NCBI GenBank assembly: GCA_029433525.1
Contig: JAQTIF010000002.1
Coordinates: 496,001 to 560,000, forward strand
Length of the DNA stretch: 64,000 nucleotides
DNA from: Enterobacteriaceae bacterium ESL0689
Lineage (GTDB): Bacteria; Pseudomonadota; Gammaproteobacteria; Enterobacterales; Enterobacteriaceae
Reading direction: 5' to 3'
Positions 9,681 to 19,566 of the stretch are shown piece by piece. The position numbers and the translations under genes are program-made. The first letter of the stretch is position 1. Each line of letters starts with the position of its first letter. The notes beneath the pieces were generated by a model. It did no database searches. It worked only from the letters and a program-made list of their open reading frames with translations, and was not told the origin of the DNA.

Positions 9681-11071
9681 ACGCTCCCCTGGCGTGGTGT
9701 GCGCTTACGCGGACGACGATAGCGGCGCTGGGGAGGCGCGTCATGATCCAGGGTCTGGATCATCGCTTTCTGCTCCGGCGGTGCGGCAACCTGGAACTCA
9801 CCCCACCATTGGGCCAGTCGCAACAGTTCACTGTTTTTTTCCGCACTGGCTCGCAGTTCAAGCAGATCATAGGCGGCGCGGAATTTCGGATGCTCCAGCA
9901 GTTTCCAGGCACGTTTCCCCTGACGGCGCGATAAGCGGAATTGTAGCTGCCAGATATCGCGGGTCAGGGTGGTTATCCGTTTCGGAATCGCCAGCGTCCG
10001 GCAGGCTTCATCGAGCACGTCATTGATCGCCAGTGCGAAAGCGTCATGGTAGGTCAGGCCACTCTCCTGGGCATATTTTTGTGCTATCTCCAGTAACGGA
10101 TACCAGAACAGAGCTGCGAACAGAAACGCCGGATTAACGCGCATATCATTGTGGATACGTTTATCGGTATTCTGTAACACCTGACTGATAATGCGCTCCA
10201 TCGGGCTATCGCCCTGCTCGGTAAAATAGCGGCTCAGCAGGGGAAACAGCGGTGCGAACAGATGATACTGACGCAACAGCAGATAGGTTTCATAGCCATA
10301 ACCGGTCTGCAGCAGTTTCAGCACCTCTTCAAACAGACGGGCGGGTGGCACATCATGGAGTAATCCCGCCAGGCGCGGCACAGGCTGTGAGGTTTCCGGG
10401 CTGATACGCATCCCCAGTTTCGCGGCGAAGCGCACCGCACGTAACATACGTACCGGATCTTCACGATAGCGGGTTTCCGGATCGCCGATCAGCCGGATAA
10501 TGCCCGCTTCGAGATCTTTTATTCCGCCGATGTAATCGCGAACCGTAAAGTCGGCGATACTATAATAGAGGCTATTAATAGTAAAATCGCGCCGCTGGGC
10601 ATCCTCTTCAATGGAGCCGAAAATATTGTCACGCAGCAGCATACCGCTCTGGCCGCGCTGTGATGTCGCGCGATCATTAGTATGACCTTCGTGATGACCA
10701 CGAAAGGTGGCGACTTCGATAATTTCCGGGCCAAACATAATATGCGCCAGGCGAAAGCGGCGTCCGACCAGTCGACAGTTCCGGAAGAGCTGACGTATTT
10801 GATCGGGAGTGGCATTGGTTGTCACGTCGAAATCTTTTGGTTTTTTGCCGATCAGCAGATCGCGCACCCCACCGCCCACGAGATAGGCTTCATAACCTGC
10901 CTTATTCAATCGATAGAGCACTTTGAGCGCGTTATCACTGATATCTTTACGCGAAATAGTATGCTGTTCGCGCGGGATAACCGTTATAGATGATTGTTCA
11001 GAAAAGGTTTCTTTTTCTCGCTCATCACGGCTTAACACCTTACGGCAAAAGTTAGCGACTCGGGTAAAAAT
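9677..11071 (-). CDS. pcnB: Poly(A) polymerase I, predicted ATT start
   Basis: Poly(A) polymerase I adds 3' poly(A) tails that mark RNA for decay. The class II nucleotidyltransferase core is [20 protein letters not shown], with GG and the DxD pair; the C-terminus is a basic tail ([13 protein letters not shown]). E. coli PcnB starts [13 protein letters not shown] from an AUU codon. Here the same residues follow an ATT at 11071 with GAGG about six bases upstream, so I place the start there, giving 464 residues. The in-frame ATG at 11086 would add five residues but overlaps that GAGG and has no Shine-Dalgarno of its own. Neighbours are gluQ upstream and folK downstream, overlapping by 4 bp. Confidence 0.9.
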   Translation of the reverse strand: MFTRVANFCRKVLSRDEREKETFSEQSSITVIPREQHTISRKDISDNALKVLYRLNKAGYEAYLVGGGVRDLLIGKKPKDFDVTTNATPDQIRQLFRNCRLVGRRFRLAHIMFGPEIIEVATFRGHHEGHTNDRATSQRGQSGMLLRDNIFGSIEEDAQRRDFTINSLYYSIADFTVRDYIGGIKDLEAGIIRLIGDPETRYREDPVRMLRAVRFAAKLGMRISPETSQPVPRLAGLLHDVPPARLFEEVLKLLQTGYGYETYLLLRQYHLFAPLFPLLSRYFTEQGDSPMERIISQVLQNTDKRIHNDMRVNPAFLFAALFWYPLLEIAQKYAQESGLTYHDAFALAINDVLDEACRTLAIPKRITTLTRDIWQLQFRLSRRQGKRAWKLLEHPKFRAAYDLLELRASAEKNSELLRLAQWWGEFQVAAPPEQKAMIQTLDHDAPPQRRYRRPRKRTPRQGSV

Positions 11072-11126
11072 GGTGCACCTCATCAATATGTATCAAACCG
11101 ACATCGGGACAAAAAATAGCGCCTCA

Positions 11127-12008
11127 TCATAGCTCAGCAAGCATGATTTGAGAATGACGGATTTTTTCGACACTCCAGTTCGCTACCGCACTGGCAAGTA
11201 ACTGCTCAACCGTTAGCGCTTGCCACTCTGCGACGATCGTCTGATTAAGAAAGGCGAGCGCGCGAACCAGATCCGGACGCGGATCACCGGTGGCGAGTGC
11301 TGGCGCATGATTTTGTTTCGAGAGTTTATTCCCCTGCTCATCGCGCGCCAGCGGCAAATGAAGATAAGCAGGCGCCTGCCAGCCAAAATGATGATACAGC
11401 GCGATCTGTCGCACGGTGGCGGAGATCAGATCAGCGCCACGCATCACTTCGGTTATCCCCTGAAAATGATCATCTGTCACTACCGCCAGATTATAAGCAA
11501 ACAGGCCATCACGGCGATGAATAATGAAATCTTCCGCCGCCTGCGACTCACTGACGCGTTGCGTGCCGCGCAACTGGTCATAAAAATGGTCAACCGGCTG
11601 TGTCTGACGCAAACGCCAGGCCCCAGGACGGTTCAGCGGTGGTAAGTCGCGACAATGACCATCATAAATACCACCGATAGCCTGAATCCGGGCACGGGAA
11701 CAGTCACAGCGATAGCACAATCCCTGTTGTTGTAGCCAGGCGAGCCGCTCACGGTAGGCATCATGACGCTGTGATTGCCACAATACTTCACCATCCCAGT
11801 GTAAACCATAATGTTCTAACTGATGCAAAATAGTACTGGCCGCGCCCGCCACCTCGCGCGGGGGATCGATATCCTCGATTCTCACCCGCCAGATGCCATG
11901 ATGAGCACGCGCCTGGAGATAGCTACCGAGCGCGGAAATTAAGGAACCAAAGTGAAGTTCGCCCGAGGGAGAAGGGGCAAAACGGCCTGTATAGCGTGCG
12001 TCATTCAT
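11127..12008 (-). CDS. gluQ: Glutamyl-Q tRNA(Asp) synthetase
   Basis: A 293-residue truncated glutamyl-tRNA synthetase paralogue that attaches glutamate to queuosine at position 34 of tRNA(Asp). The class I catalytic motifs are visible as [14 protein letters not shown] near the N-terminus and KLSKQNHA near residue 230. A zinc cluster is formed by the cysteines of CYRCDCSR and the later GHC. The anticodon-binding domain of GltX is absent, as expected for the family. It lies 58 bp downstream of dksA, an arrangement conserved in enterobacteria. Confidence 0.95.
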   Translation of the reverse strand: MNDARYTGRFAPSPSGELHFGSLISALGSYLQARAHHGIWRVRIEDIDPPREVAGAASTILHQLEHYGLHWDGEVLWQSQRHDAYRERLAWLQQQGLCYRCDCSRARIQAIGGIYDGHCRDLPPLNRPGAWRLRQTQPVDHFYDQLRGTQRVSESQAAEDFIIHRRDGLFAYNLAVVTDDHFQGITEVMRGADLISATVRQIALYHHFGWQAPAYLHLPLARDEQGNKLSKQNHAPALATGDPRPDLVRALAFLNQTIVAEWQALTVEQLLASAVANWSVEKIRHSQIMLAEL

Positions 12009-12066
12009 AAAGTTTCAGCCAGACTGGCGGGAGAGACTCCCGCCAGAGCGCGGATCGCGCAACAGA

Positions 12067-12522
12067 TTAACCGGCCATCTGTTTTTCGCGAATTTCCGCC
12101 AGCGTTTTGCAGTCGATGCACAGATCCGCAGTGGGGCGTGCTTCAAGGCGACGAATACCAATTTCGATACCGCAGGATTCACAGAAACCGAAATCTTCGT
12201 CCTCGACTTTCTTCAGTGTTTTTTCAATTTTCTTGATTAATTTACGTTCGCGGTCACGATTACGCAGTTCGAGACTGAACTCCTCTTCCTGCGCGGCACG
12301 GTCTACCGGGTCCGGAAAGTTAGCAGCCTCATCCTGCATATGTGTGACAGTACGATTAACTTCATCCCTGAGCTGATTGCGCCAGGCTTCAAGAATACGT
12401 TTGAAGTGCGCTAGCTGGGCTTCGTTCATATACTCTTCACCGGGTTTCTCTTGATACGGCTCCACCCCAGCGATGGCGAGAATACTCAGGGACGATGTTT
12501 TACGGTTTTGCCCTTCTTGCAT
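12067..12522 (-). CDS. dksA: RNA polymerase-binding transcription factor DksA
   Basis: A 151-residue DksA, almost identical to the E. coli protein. It binds the RNA polymerase secondary channel and, with ppGpp, mediates the stringent response. The coiled-coil tip carries [11 protein letters not shown] near residue 71 with its acidic residues, and the zinc finger is formed by CESCG and CIDCK. The start at 12522 gives [19 protein letters not shown] as in E. coli; an upstream in-frame ATG at 12627 would add 35 unrelated residues. Confidence 0.97.
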   Translation of the reverse strand: MQEGQNRKTSSLSILAIAGVEPYQEKPGEEYMNEAQLAHFKRILEAWRNQLRDEVNRTVTHMQDEAANFPDPVDRAAQEEEFSLELRNRDRERKLIKKIEKTLKKVEDEDFGFCESCGIEIGIRRLEARPTADLCIDCKTLAEIREKQMAG

Positions 12523-12677
12523 GTTGTTTCTCCTTAACACGCACAATCGACCCCCATAGTCGGGGGAAAAAAACAGGCCGCTATAAATAACAGATGCGTT
12601 TGCGGATAGCAATTCTCTCAACATCACAGAAAATCATCTTGTGCCGTAAAACAGGCAGATATTGACTACGCTGTCGG

Positions 12678-13394
12678 CTATTGACCATGAGTTAATGCGA
12701 CAATAAGCGGCTTATTTAGCGTCATCATTGTAGTAGAAAGTTGCGCTTTATAAGCGAGAATTTCTACACCTTTACTTTGCGCTTCCATTAACAGCCGCCC
12801 ATAGCGAGCATCGATATGATGTGCGGGTGAAAAACGATCAATCGCCGAATGCAGCACCACGAATAACATCACCGCCCGCTGACCTGTTGCCACGATATGC
12901 ATAAGCTCACGCAAATGCTTCTGGCCACGCTCACTGACCGCATCGGGGAAATAACCGTGCCCCGCTTCGGCCAGGGTGACCGATTTTACTTCAACATAAC
13001 AATTTTGCCGATCATCACCTTGCAATAAAAGATCGATACGGCTCTGTTCCTCGCCATATTTCACTTCCGTTTTCAATCTGTTATAGCCTGAAAGCGGCGG
13101 GATATTCCCGGCCAGAATCGCCTCTTTTGCCAGCGTGTTCGCCCGTAGCGTATTAACGCAGATAAGCGCCCCGCCCTGGGTTTGCGTCAGTTCCCAGCTA
13201 CAGGGATATTGCCGACGGGGATTGCTGGAGGTGGAGTACCAGACGATATCGCCGGGGGTAGCGCAGCCCGTCATTGCACCGGTATTCGGACAGTGTAATG
13301 TCAGCGTCTGGCCATCGTCGGTGACGACATCCGCCAGAAAACGTTTATAACGTTTCAGTAAACGGGCGGAATGTAAGGGAGGATCGAACTGCAT
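12678..13394 (-). CDS. sfsA: DNA/RNA nuclease SfsA (sugar fermentation stimulation protein)
   Basis: A 238-residue SfsA-family protein, originally described as a stimulator of maltose metabolism genes and structurally nuclease-like. The family opening ([18 protein letters not shown]) and the conserved [11 protein letters not shown] block near residue 34 are clear. The PD-(D/E)XK-like segment RIDLLL...[12 protein letters not shown] lies at about residues 118-142. In E. coli ligT lies between sfsA and hrpB; here only 135 bp separate them and ligT is absent. Confidence 0.93.
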   Translation of the reverse strand: MQFDPPLHSARLLKRYKRFLADVVTDDGQTLTLHCPNTGAMTGCATPGDIVWYSTSSNPRRQYPCSWELTQTQGGALICVNTLRANTLAKEAILAGNIPPLSGYNRLKTEVKYGEEQSRIDLLLQGDDRQNCYVEVKSVTLAEAGHGYFPDAVSERGQKHLRELMHIVATGQRAVMLFVVLHSAIDRFSPAHHIDARYGRLLMEAQSKGVEILAYKAQLSTTMMTLNKPLIVALTHGQ

Positions 13395-13529
13395 CTGCTT
13401 TCCTTTATTATCGTCAGGGTTATAGGCTGATCTATTCTCGCGGATCGCGATCGCAAAAAACAGACTCCACTCATGAAACGATCAGAATGTTACAATGTCT
13501 GTCGTCCCTGTTAATTTCCGGAGTCTTTC

Positions 13530-15962
13530 GTGTCCTCATCCTTACCGGTTGCCGCTATTCTTGCTGAACTCCTTGATGCACTCCGCCAGTCACCCCAGGT
13601 GCTGCTCAATGCGCCGACAGGGGCCGGAAAATCGACCTGGCTACCATTACAGATTCTGGCTTCCGGCGCGATTAATGGGCGCATTCTCATGCTGGAGCCA
13701 CGCCGTCTCGCCGCACGCAATGTCGCGCAACGTCTGGCTGAACTGCTCGATCAACAACCCGGCGAAACGATCGGCTACCGGATGCGTGCAGAAAGCTGCA
13801 TCGGGCCGGACACGCGCCTTGAGGTGATCACCGAAGGTATCCTGACACGGATGATTCAGCACGATCCTGAACTTAACGGCGTCGGGCTGGTGATTATCGA
13901 TGAGTTCCATGAGCGCAGTTTACAGGCGGATCTGGCGCTGGCACTGCTGCTCGATATTCAGCAAGGGCTGCGTGACGATCTGAAACTATTGATTATGTCA
14001 GCGACACTGGACAATCCCCGGCTACAACGCTGGTTACCGGCGGCACCGGTTGTGGTTTCTGCCGGACGCGGCTGGCCGGTCACCACCCGTTTCCAGCCGC
14101 TGGCGACACATCAGCGTTTTGAGGAAGCGGTTGCCAGCGTGACGGCAGAACTGCTGCGTCAGGAGCCGGGATCGTTACTGCTGTTTCTTCCTGGCGTCGC
14201 CGAGATCCAGCGGGTACAAACCCAACTGGCCAACCGCGTCGCGGACGATGTACTGCTCTGTCCGCTGTACGGTGCCCTGCCGCTCAGTGAGCAGCGTAAA
14301 GCGATCCTTCCACCGCCGCCAGGCCAACGCAAAGTGGTGCTGGCGACCAATATCGCCGAAAGCAGCCTGACGATTGAGGGCATTCGGCTGGTGGTGGATA
14401 GCGCTGTCGAACGGGTGGCGCGCTTCAATGCCCGTAGTGGCCTGACCCGATTGGTCACCCAGCGCATCAGTCAGGCGTCGATGGTGCAGCGTGCGGGGCG
14501 TGCCGGACGCCTGGAAGCCGGGGTTTGCCTGCATCTGATCAGCAAAGAGCAGGCGGAACGTGCCGCCGGACAGAGCGAAGCGGAAATATTACGCAGCGAT
14601 CTCTCGGCCTTACTGCTGGAGCTTTTACAGTGGGGATGCCACGATCCTGGCCAACTGAAGTGGCTGGATCTGCCTCCGGCCATCAGTCTTGCGGCGGCAC
14701 AGCGTTTATTAACCACGCTGTCCGCGCTGGATGGTGGCCGCTTGTCAGCACGCGGGCGTAAAATGGCCACGCTGGGGCTGGAACCGCGTCTGGGGGCGTT
14801 GCTGTCTGTGGCCGATAACCCTGATGATCTGGCGACTGCCGCGCAACTGATGGCCATCCTCGAAGAACCGCCTCGCACCGGAAGCCGCGATCTGAGCACA
14901 CTCTTTAGCCATCAACAACATCACTGGCGGCAACGGACGCAGCAAATATTACGCCGTTGTGCCGGCCGCAGTGGTTTCCCTGATGTTAGCCGTCTGGCTC
15001 CCCTGCTGGCACCGGCATTTGCTGATCGTATTGCCCGTCGCCGTGGTCAGGAGGGACGTTACCAGTTAGCCAATGGCATGGGCGCGATGCTGGATGCCGA
15101 CGATACGCTGTGTCGTCACGAATGGCTGATTGCGCCACTTCTCTTACAGGGAAATACGGCAGCGGATGCCCGGATTTTACTGGCATTGCCTGTCGATATC
15201 GACGAGTTGATCAAACAATGTCCCTCGCTGGTGCAGACCACCGATACGGTGGAGTGGCATGAAACCCACGGCACGCTGAAGGCCTGGCGACAACAGCGTA
15301 TCGGGCAACTGATCATAAAATCGCAGCCACTGACCAAACCGTCAGAAGCGGTGCTGCATCAGGCGATGCTCAATGGCATTCGTGGAAAGGGGCTGGCGGT
15401 GCTCAACTGGACAACGGAAGCGCAACAGTTACGCCTGCGTCTGCATTGTGCCGCCCAATGGCTGACGGAAGCACAATGGCCTGCTGTCGATGATGATTCA
15501 CTGCTGGCAGCGCTGGAAACGTGGTTGCTACCGTATATGAGTGGCGTAGACAGCTGGCGTGCGCTGAACGCGGTGGATATTCATCAGGCGCTACTGAACT
15601 GGCTACCGTGGCCGTTACGGCAAAAGCTGGATAGTGAACTGCCGACCCATTATACCGTCCCCACCGGCAGCCGGATTGCCCTTCGTTATCAGCCAGACGA
15701 TCCGCCGGTACTGGCAGTACGGATGCAGGAGATATTTGGCGAAGCCAGCACACCGACCATCGCCAGCGGACGGATTACGCTGATCCTGGAACTGTTGTCC
15801 CCTGCTCGCCGCCCGTTGCAGATCACCCGTGATCTGAACGCTTTCTGGCACGGTGCCTATCGCGAAGTGCAAAAAGAGATGAAAGGCCGTTATCCGAAAC
15901 ACTTCTGGCCAGACGATCCTGCCCATACCCCGGCGACCCGAGGCAGCAAAAAACGGACCTGA
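13530..15962 (+). CDS. hrpB: ATP-dependent helicase HrpB
   Basis: An 810-residue DEAH/RHA-type superfamily 2 helicase. Motif I LNAPTGAGKST lies near residue 26, motif II is IIDEFHERSLQADL, motif III is MSATLDN, and motif VI is QRAGRAGR. The C-terminal HrpB domain ends with EVQKEMKGRYPKHFWPDDPA, which is typical. The GTG start at 13530 matches the E. coli N-terminus (MSS..LPVAA) and follows TTCCGGAG. A cellular role is not firmly established for this family. A terminator follows the stop codon. Confidence 0.95.
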   Translation: MSSSLPVAAILAELLDALRQSPQVLLNAPTGAGKSTWLPLQILASGAINGRILMLEPRRLAARNVAQRLAELLDQQPGETIGYRMRAESCIGPDTRLEVITEGILTRMIQHDPELNGVGLVIIDEFHERSLQADLALALLLDIQQGLRDDLKLLIMSATLDNPRLQRWLPAAPVVVSAGRGWPVTTRFQPLATHQRFEEAVASVTAELLRQEPGSLLLFLPGVAEIQRVQTQLANRVADDVLLCPLYGALPLSEQRKAILPPPPGQRKVVLATNIAESSLTIEGIRLVVDSAVERVARFNARSGLTRLVTQRISQASMVQRAGRAGRLEAGVCLHLISKEQAERAAGQSEAEILRSDLSALLLELLQWGCHDPGQLKWLDLPPAISLAAAQRLLTTLSALDGGRLSARGRKMATLGLEPRLGALLSVADNPDDLATAAQLMAILEEPPRTGSRDLSTLFSHQQHHWRQRTQQILRRCAGRSGFPDVSRLAPLLAPAFADRIARRRGQEGRYQLANGMGAMLDADDTLCRHEWLIAPLLLQGNTAADARILLALPVDIDELIKQCPSLVQTTDTVEWHETHGTLKAWRQQRIGQLIIKSQPLTKPSEAVLHQAMLNGIRGKGLAVLNWTTEAQQLRLRLHCAAQWLTEAQWPAVDDDSLLAALETWLLPYMSGVDSWRALNAVDIHQALLNWLPWPLRQKLDSELPTHYTVPTGSRIALRYQPDDPPVLAVRMQEIFGEASTPTIASGRITLILELLSPARRPLQITRDLNAFWHGAYREVQKEMKGRYPKHFWPDDPAHTPATRGSKKRT

Positions 15963-15964
15963 TC

Positions 15965-15990
15965 AACCGCGCTATCATGCGGGTTTTTTG
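15965..15990 (+). terminator. Intrinsic terminator of hrpB
   Basis: AACCGC...GCGGGTT stem with an eight-base loop followed by six Ts, immediately after the hrpB stop codon. Confidence 0.75.
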
Positions 15991-16405
15991 TGGATTAATA
16001 TCCGCTTGCTCGCCATTAATTAACTAAGAGCCTAATGGGCCAGGCGCTTAGTTCATAATATTTAGCGCCGTCCCATATTCTTCTGTACCTGCCTGTCTCT
16101 TTTTTTCATAATACCGGCAGAGATTAAAGAAAATGAGTTGTATTTTTTATATAAAAAAATACTGGTTATGCATTTTCGTTATTAGCAAATTATCGTAATT
16201 GATTTCTGAAAATTTAAAAGGTATTAAGAGCCTATCCCACCAGGCGTTATTGGCGCAGCCAGTTTGGACACGGACAGCGCGGAGAAACCGCAGCGTACAC
16301 GGAGTACGTGAGGATTTCGAGCACTGCCCAGGGACAAAATGGCAAGTAAAATAGCCTAATGGGATAGGCTCTAAAACTGTTCCAGCAGAATATTGGAGAT
16401 AATTT
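15991..16405. other. Intergenic stretch with repeat elements after hrpB
   Basis: No gene of its own. It holds a collapsed copy of the dispersed repeat at 16022-16053 (two ends joined, flanked by the inverted AACTAAG/CTTAGTT) and the full 146-bp copy at 16227-16372. The remainder is AT-rich. Confidence 0.6.
16227..16372. repeat. Full copy of a 146-bp terminal-inverted-repeat element (MITE-like)
   Basis: It begins AGAGCCTATCCCACCAGGC and ends GCCTAATGGGATAGGCTCT, near-perfect inverted ends of about 19 bp. The interior has no open frame of note and contains an internal inverted repeat around CAGCGTACACGGAGTACGTG. It differs by about three bases from the copy at 48338-48483, so one of them moved recently or is being homogenised. 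A transposase in trans is inferred; none in this window obviously shares these ends. Confidence 0.85.
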
Positions 16406-16492
16406 ATGGCACTCAATTTTGCTGCATTATGGGATGCATATCCTGGGCTATGGGGTGATGACGTCACAAAATTGCAGGCGCAATTTTGCCCT
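16406..16492 (+). pseudogene. 5' fragment of a gene cut by the IS3-family element
   Basis: An ATG with a good Shine-Dalgarno (TTGGAG, 8 bases upstream) opens a frame reading MALNFAALWDAYPGLWGDDV before running into the IS3-family left end after about 29 codons. The remainder of the gene is not seen on the other side of the IS. The opening resembles those of small T6SS amidase-type effectors (F.ALW..YP), but 29 residues are too few to name it. Confidence 0.45.
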
Positions 16493-16551
16493 CAGTGTCA
16501 GGATAGTTGTCACCCCCTCTGAAAAATCAGTCTGAGGGCATGGAGTGACAA

Positions 16552-17034
16552 ATGAAACGTATTTCCCCTGAACGTAAAGCAGCGATACTGGCTAAATTAT
16601 TGCCTCCTTACAACATGACGGTTTCCACTGTTGCACAAATGGAAGGAATATCCGAAGCTACCCTCTGTAACTGGCGTAATCAGGCCAAATCAGAGGGGAA
16701 GCCCGTGCCCGGCGCAGAGAAAACAACCGACCAGTGGTCAGCAGAAGCACGCTTCGCCGTGATAGTCGAAACCGCCACACTCAGTGAGGCTGAAGTGGCA
16801 GAATACTGCCGTAAAAATGGCCTTTATCCGGAACAGATTATTCAGTGGAAGCAGGCTTTTTTACAGGCGTCTGCGCTGGAAGATAAAGCGGCCCTGAAGC
16901 AGAGCCAGAAAGAGATTAAACAACTGAAGAGAGAGCTGGTGCGTAAGGAGAAAGCTCTGGCGGAGGCGGCAGCGATACTGGTACTGCGAAAAAAGCTCAG
17001 GGATTACTACGGGGAAACGGACGGGGACGACTGA
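16552..17034 (+). CDS. IS3-family transposase OrfA
   Basis: A 160-residue protein with two helix-turn-helix segments (VSTVAQMEGISEATLCNWRN near residue 24 and LSEAEVAEYCRKNGLYPEQI near residue 76) and a C-terminal coiled coil rich in Lys/Glu with a leucine-zipper character (LKQSQKEIKQLKRELVRKEK). This is the DNA-binding subunit that is normally joined to OrfB by programmed -1 frameshifting. The -1 frame opens just at its stop codon. Confidence 0.85.
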   Translation: MKRISPERKAAILAKLLPPYNMTVSTVAQMEGISEATLCNWRNQAKSEGKPVPGAEKTTDQWSAEARFAVIVETATLSEAEVAEYCRKNGLYPEQIIQWKQAFLQASALEDKAALKQSQKEIKQLKRELVRKEKALAEAAAILVLRKKLRDYYGETDGDD

Positions 17035-17169
17035 CGCCTGCGGATGAGCGCCAGCAGCTCATCCGGTGGATTAATGAGACTGTCGCGGCCGGAGCCCGGC
17101 GCAGGGTTGCCTGCCGGGAGGTCAGTCTGAGTCTGCGGACATGGAGAAGATGGCAAAAAAGTCCGGAAG

Positions 17170-18054
17170 ATGGCCGTCAGACCGGTGCCGGTTAACCGCC
17201 TGAGTCCTGAGGAAGAGCAGCAGATACGGGAGGCCTGTCATCAGCCTGAATATGCCAGTCTGCCGCCGTCGCAAATCGTGCCGCGTCTGGCAGACAAAGG
17301 CGTTTATCTGGCGAGTGAATCGACCTTTTACCGCATACTGCGTCGTTCCGGCGAGGTTCACCGGCGGGGACGTCAGGCCCGGCGGCAGAAGGTGGCCGCC
17401 CCGACGACCTTTACGGCGACAGGTCCCTGCCAGGTGTGGACATGGGACATCACCTGGCTGCCCTCTGTGGTGAGTGGCCGCTGGTATTATCTGTATCTGA
17501 TAACCGACCTGTACAGCCGAAAAATCACGGGTTACGAAGTGCATGAGACAGAAAGCGGTGAACAGGCAGCCGCCCTGATGCAGCGCAGTGTGATGCGGGA
17601 AGGCTGCTGGCGACAGCCACTGGTTCTGCACGCCGATAACGGTCCGGCGATGAAATCGCAGACGCTGCAGGTGAAACTGCATGAGCTGAATATCACGCCA
17701 TCCCACAGCCGGCCACGGGTGAGCAATGATAATGCGTATGTGGAATCGCTGTTCCGGACGCTGAAGTATGTGCCGCAGTGGCCGTCATCAGGGTTCAGGA
17801 CGCTGGAGGATGCCCGTACCTGGGTGGAGAAATTTACCCGGTGGTATAACGAAGAGCACCGTCACAGTGGAATACGCTATGTCACGCCAGCAGAACGGCA
17901 TCGTGGTGAAGACAAGGCCCTGCTGAAACAGCGTGATGAACTGTATCGTCAGGCACAGAAAGCGCATCCGGAGCGCGGGTCAGGGAGGACAAGAAACTGG
18001 CAGCCGGAGGGCCCGGTAACATTAAATCCGGAACGGGAAAAACAGGCAGTTTAA
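17170..18054 (+). CDS. IS3-family transposase OrfB (integrase core), probably 5'-frameshifted
   Basis: A 294-residue rve-type integrase domain. The DDE residues are visible in WTWDITWLP, HADNGPAMKS and NDNAYVESLFRTLKY, followed by WYNEEHRHSGIRYVTPAERH. The segment that should precede it (PADERQQLIRWINETVAAG... to ...RRWQKSPEDGR) lies at 17037-17169 in another frame. A single-base indel near 17165-17185 therefore separates it from the catalytic part, and this copy is probably inactive. Confidence 0.82.
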   Translation: MAVRPVPVNRLSPEEEQQIREACHQPEYASLPPSQIVPRLADKGVYLASESTFYRILRRSGEVHRRGRQARRQKVAAPTTFTATGPCQVWTWDITWLPSVVSGRWYYLYLITDLYSRKITGYEVHETESGEQAAALMQRSVMREGCWRQPLVLHADNGPAMKSQTLQVKLHELNITPSHSRPRVSNDNAYVESLFRTLKYVPQWPSSGFRTLEDARTWVEKFTRWYNEEHRHSGIRYVTPAERHRGEDKALLKQRDELYRQAQKAHPERGSGRTRNWQPEGPVTLNPEREKQAV

Positions 18055-18088
18055 ATTAACCAGGGGTGACAACTGTCTTGACACTTAC

Positions 18089-18457
18089 CGGCCGCCTTCT
18101 CTTCAAACCAGGCTTATTGAGAAGTGTTTTAGTGCTAACATGTTTTATGAGGGGATTTTTATAACTTATTGATTTTATGGTGCGATAATAGGAATGAAAC
18201 CAAACTCACAACTTACTGATAAAGATGAATATTTCACGCTTAGAATAATCACATGCCCCCAATAATGCCCCCACTATCACCGAAGCTCAAAAACACGCAT
18301 AACATATGCACCAATGCCCCTATCATCCCGAATCTGGTTTTGGGCGAGCTTGTAGCTAATGGTATGCCATTTAGTAGAAGCATCCGGTCCGTTTAGAATT
18401 GAAGCACTTCAAGCTATAGCTATACCTCTACACTTCAAAGAAGATGAAATACGCCAG
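18089..18457. other. Unassigned DNA between IS3 and IS256 remnants
   Basis: About 370 bp with no supported gene. A short direct reiteration of TGCCCCCA occurs at about 18253-18275. The rest is AT-rich and resembles nothing I can name. Confidence 0.5.
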
Positions 18458-18519
18458 GACTCTGTAAATCATTCTGTGTAACTACCACCATATTAAAGAT
18501 GAGCGCTCAGGCGGTCATA
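18458..18519. mobile_element. IS256-family outer-end remnant
   Basis: GACTCTGTAAATCATTCTGT and the next 40 bp match the end of the IS256-type element at 38897 onward, down to the position of the transposase stop codon. Only the outermost end remains, and it abuts an rhs C-terminal fragment on its inner side. Confidence 0.75.
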
Positions 18520-18556
18520 GCATTCAGGTTAACCTCAGTCAGCGAAATATTAGCTG

Positions 18557-19174
18557 GTGGCAGTCATCAGCACCCGCAACGGCAAAACTCAGCGCAGCCG
18601 CTACGGCTATGACGGTTTTAGCCGCCAAATGTGGAAACAGGATGCCAGCAGGGTCACGGTCTTTATCTGGGATAGCGACCGGCTGCTGAACGAAATCAGC
18701 GACCAGCGCAGCCACTTATGGATTTATGAAGACGAGCACGGCTTCGCCTCGCTGGCGCAAATCACCCACCGGACGGGCGAGGACAAAAAAGAGGCACGGA
18801 TATACTGGTATCACAATGACGCCTCCGGTCTGCCGCGCGAACTGACTGACGCAGAAGGTAATATCGTCTGGTGGGCCGACTACCACGGCTGGGGCCGCAC
18901 TGCACAGGTGAGAGCCTGCAACGAAGATGAAATCCACCAGCCGCTGCGTTATCAGGGACAATACCATGACGAAGAAACAGGATTACACTATAATCGTTTT
19001 CGCTACTACGATCCGGAGTGCGGCCGCTTTATCAGCCAGGGCCCGACTGGCCTTGCCAGCGATCATCTCACCGCGCCGCAGAGCCTCCTGTACCTGCCTT
19101 CGCAAGCCAGTACTTATCCTATTGCGGGATACCCTAAGCAAAATCTGGTTGAGCTACGGTTTAGCCAGACATGA
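18557..19174 (+). pseudogene. Rhs family protein, C-terminal core fragment
   Basis: About 205 residues matching the end of the Rhs/YD-repeat core: NGKTQRSRYGYDGFSRQ, IYEDEHGFASLAQI, GNIVWWADYHGWG, then LRYQGQYHDEETGLHYNRFRYYDPECGRFIS. The conserved boundary motif (usually DPIGL) reads GPTGL here. Beyond it only about 37 residues follow, with no recognisable toxin. The frame has no proper start: an in-frame TAG lies two codons before the GTG. The N-terminal part of an rhs gene lies 20 kb away on the other strand. Confidence 0.8.
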
Positions 19175-19375
19175 TTATTATATCTATAACTGTTACAAAT
19201 AGATCCCCGGGCATAAGCGTTCATCAGGTGCGATGGATGCTATCAGTCTGATCACCGACAGTGCAGAAAAGTTATCGCCGTAAAATACGGTGTGAAAATT
19301 TCTGCTACGGTTCTGCAGCCAAATGGCCAGTAAAACAGTCCTGATGCTGCCGGGTATTTTTTACTCATCTACCGG

Positions 19376-19566
19376 AGGTGCTATGGACCCTGATCCCACT
19401 TCTTATCGACAAGAGAACTATCTTCCTTCCGGTATCGCGCTGCTTTACCGGAAACGTAAAGCTGCGACGTTCTGACGTCCCAGCCATAAAATAAACATAG
19501 CGAACAGGTCACGTTTTTTCGTCCCTGTCTGTTGTACCGCGCCGCGCCAGGCGTGGAGGGATAATA
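19376..19566 (+). promoter_or_regulatory. mgtA leader region
   Basis: This 5' region holds mgtL and about 90 bp of spacer before the mgtA Shine-Dalgarno (GGAGGGATAATA). In E. coli and Salmonella the equivalent RNA switches between stem-loops according to Mg2+ and proline. I infer the same from position and the leader peptide; I have not folded it. Confidence 0.5.
19383..19475 (+). CDS. mgtL: Putative mgtA leader peptide MgtL
   Basis: A 30-codon open frame beginning MDPDPTSYRQENY, preceded by a strong Shine-Dalgarno (GGAGG). E. coli MgtL begins MEPDPTPLPRRR and is 17 residues long; its proline codons stall ribosomes when proline is low or Mg2+ limiting. The DPDP start and the position, about 90 bp before mgtA, support the same role. 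The longer tail with a basic end (LLYRKRKAATF) is unusual. It is inferred to act in cis on mgtA leader RNA folding. Confidence 0.65.
   Translation: MDPDPTSYRQENYLPSGIALLYRKRKAATF

Larger units (their letters stand above)
16490..18088 (+). mobile_element. IS3-family insertion sequence, near complete
   Basis: About 1.6 kb, bounded by imperfect inverted ends: left CAGTGTCAGGATAGTTGTCA and right (reverse complement) AAGTGTCAAGACAGTTGTCA. It carries orfA and orfB. No direct target duplication is evident. Two reduced relatives are in the window: a solo right end at 26270-26417 and an internally deleted copy at about 63562-63870. A more decayed scrap of the same right end is at about 38419-38460. 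Confidence 0.85.

Noticed and set aside
18250-18280. TGCCCCCA reiteration recalling the region before P4-type integrase genes
   Set aside because: No integrase frame follows and no tRNA or attachment core is visible; too short to call an attachment site.
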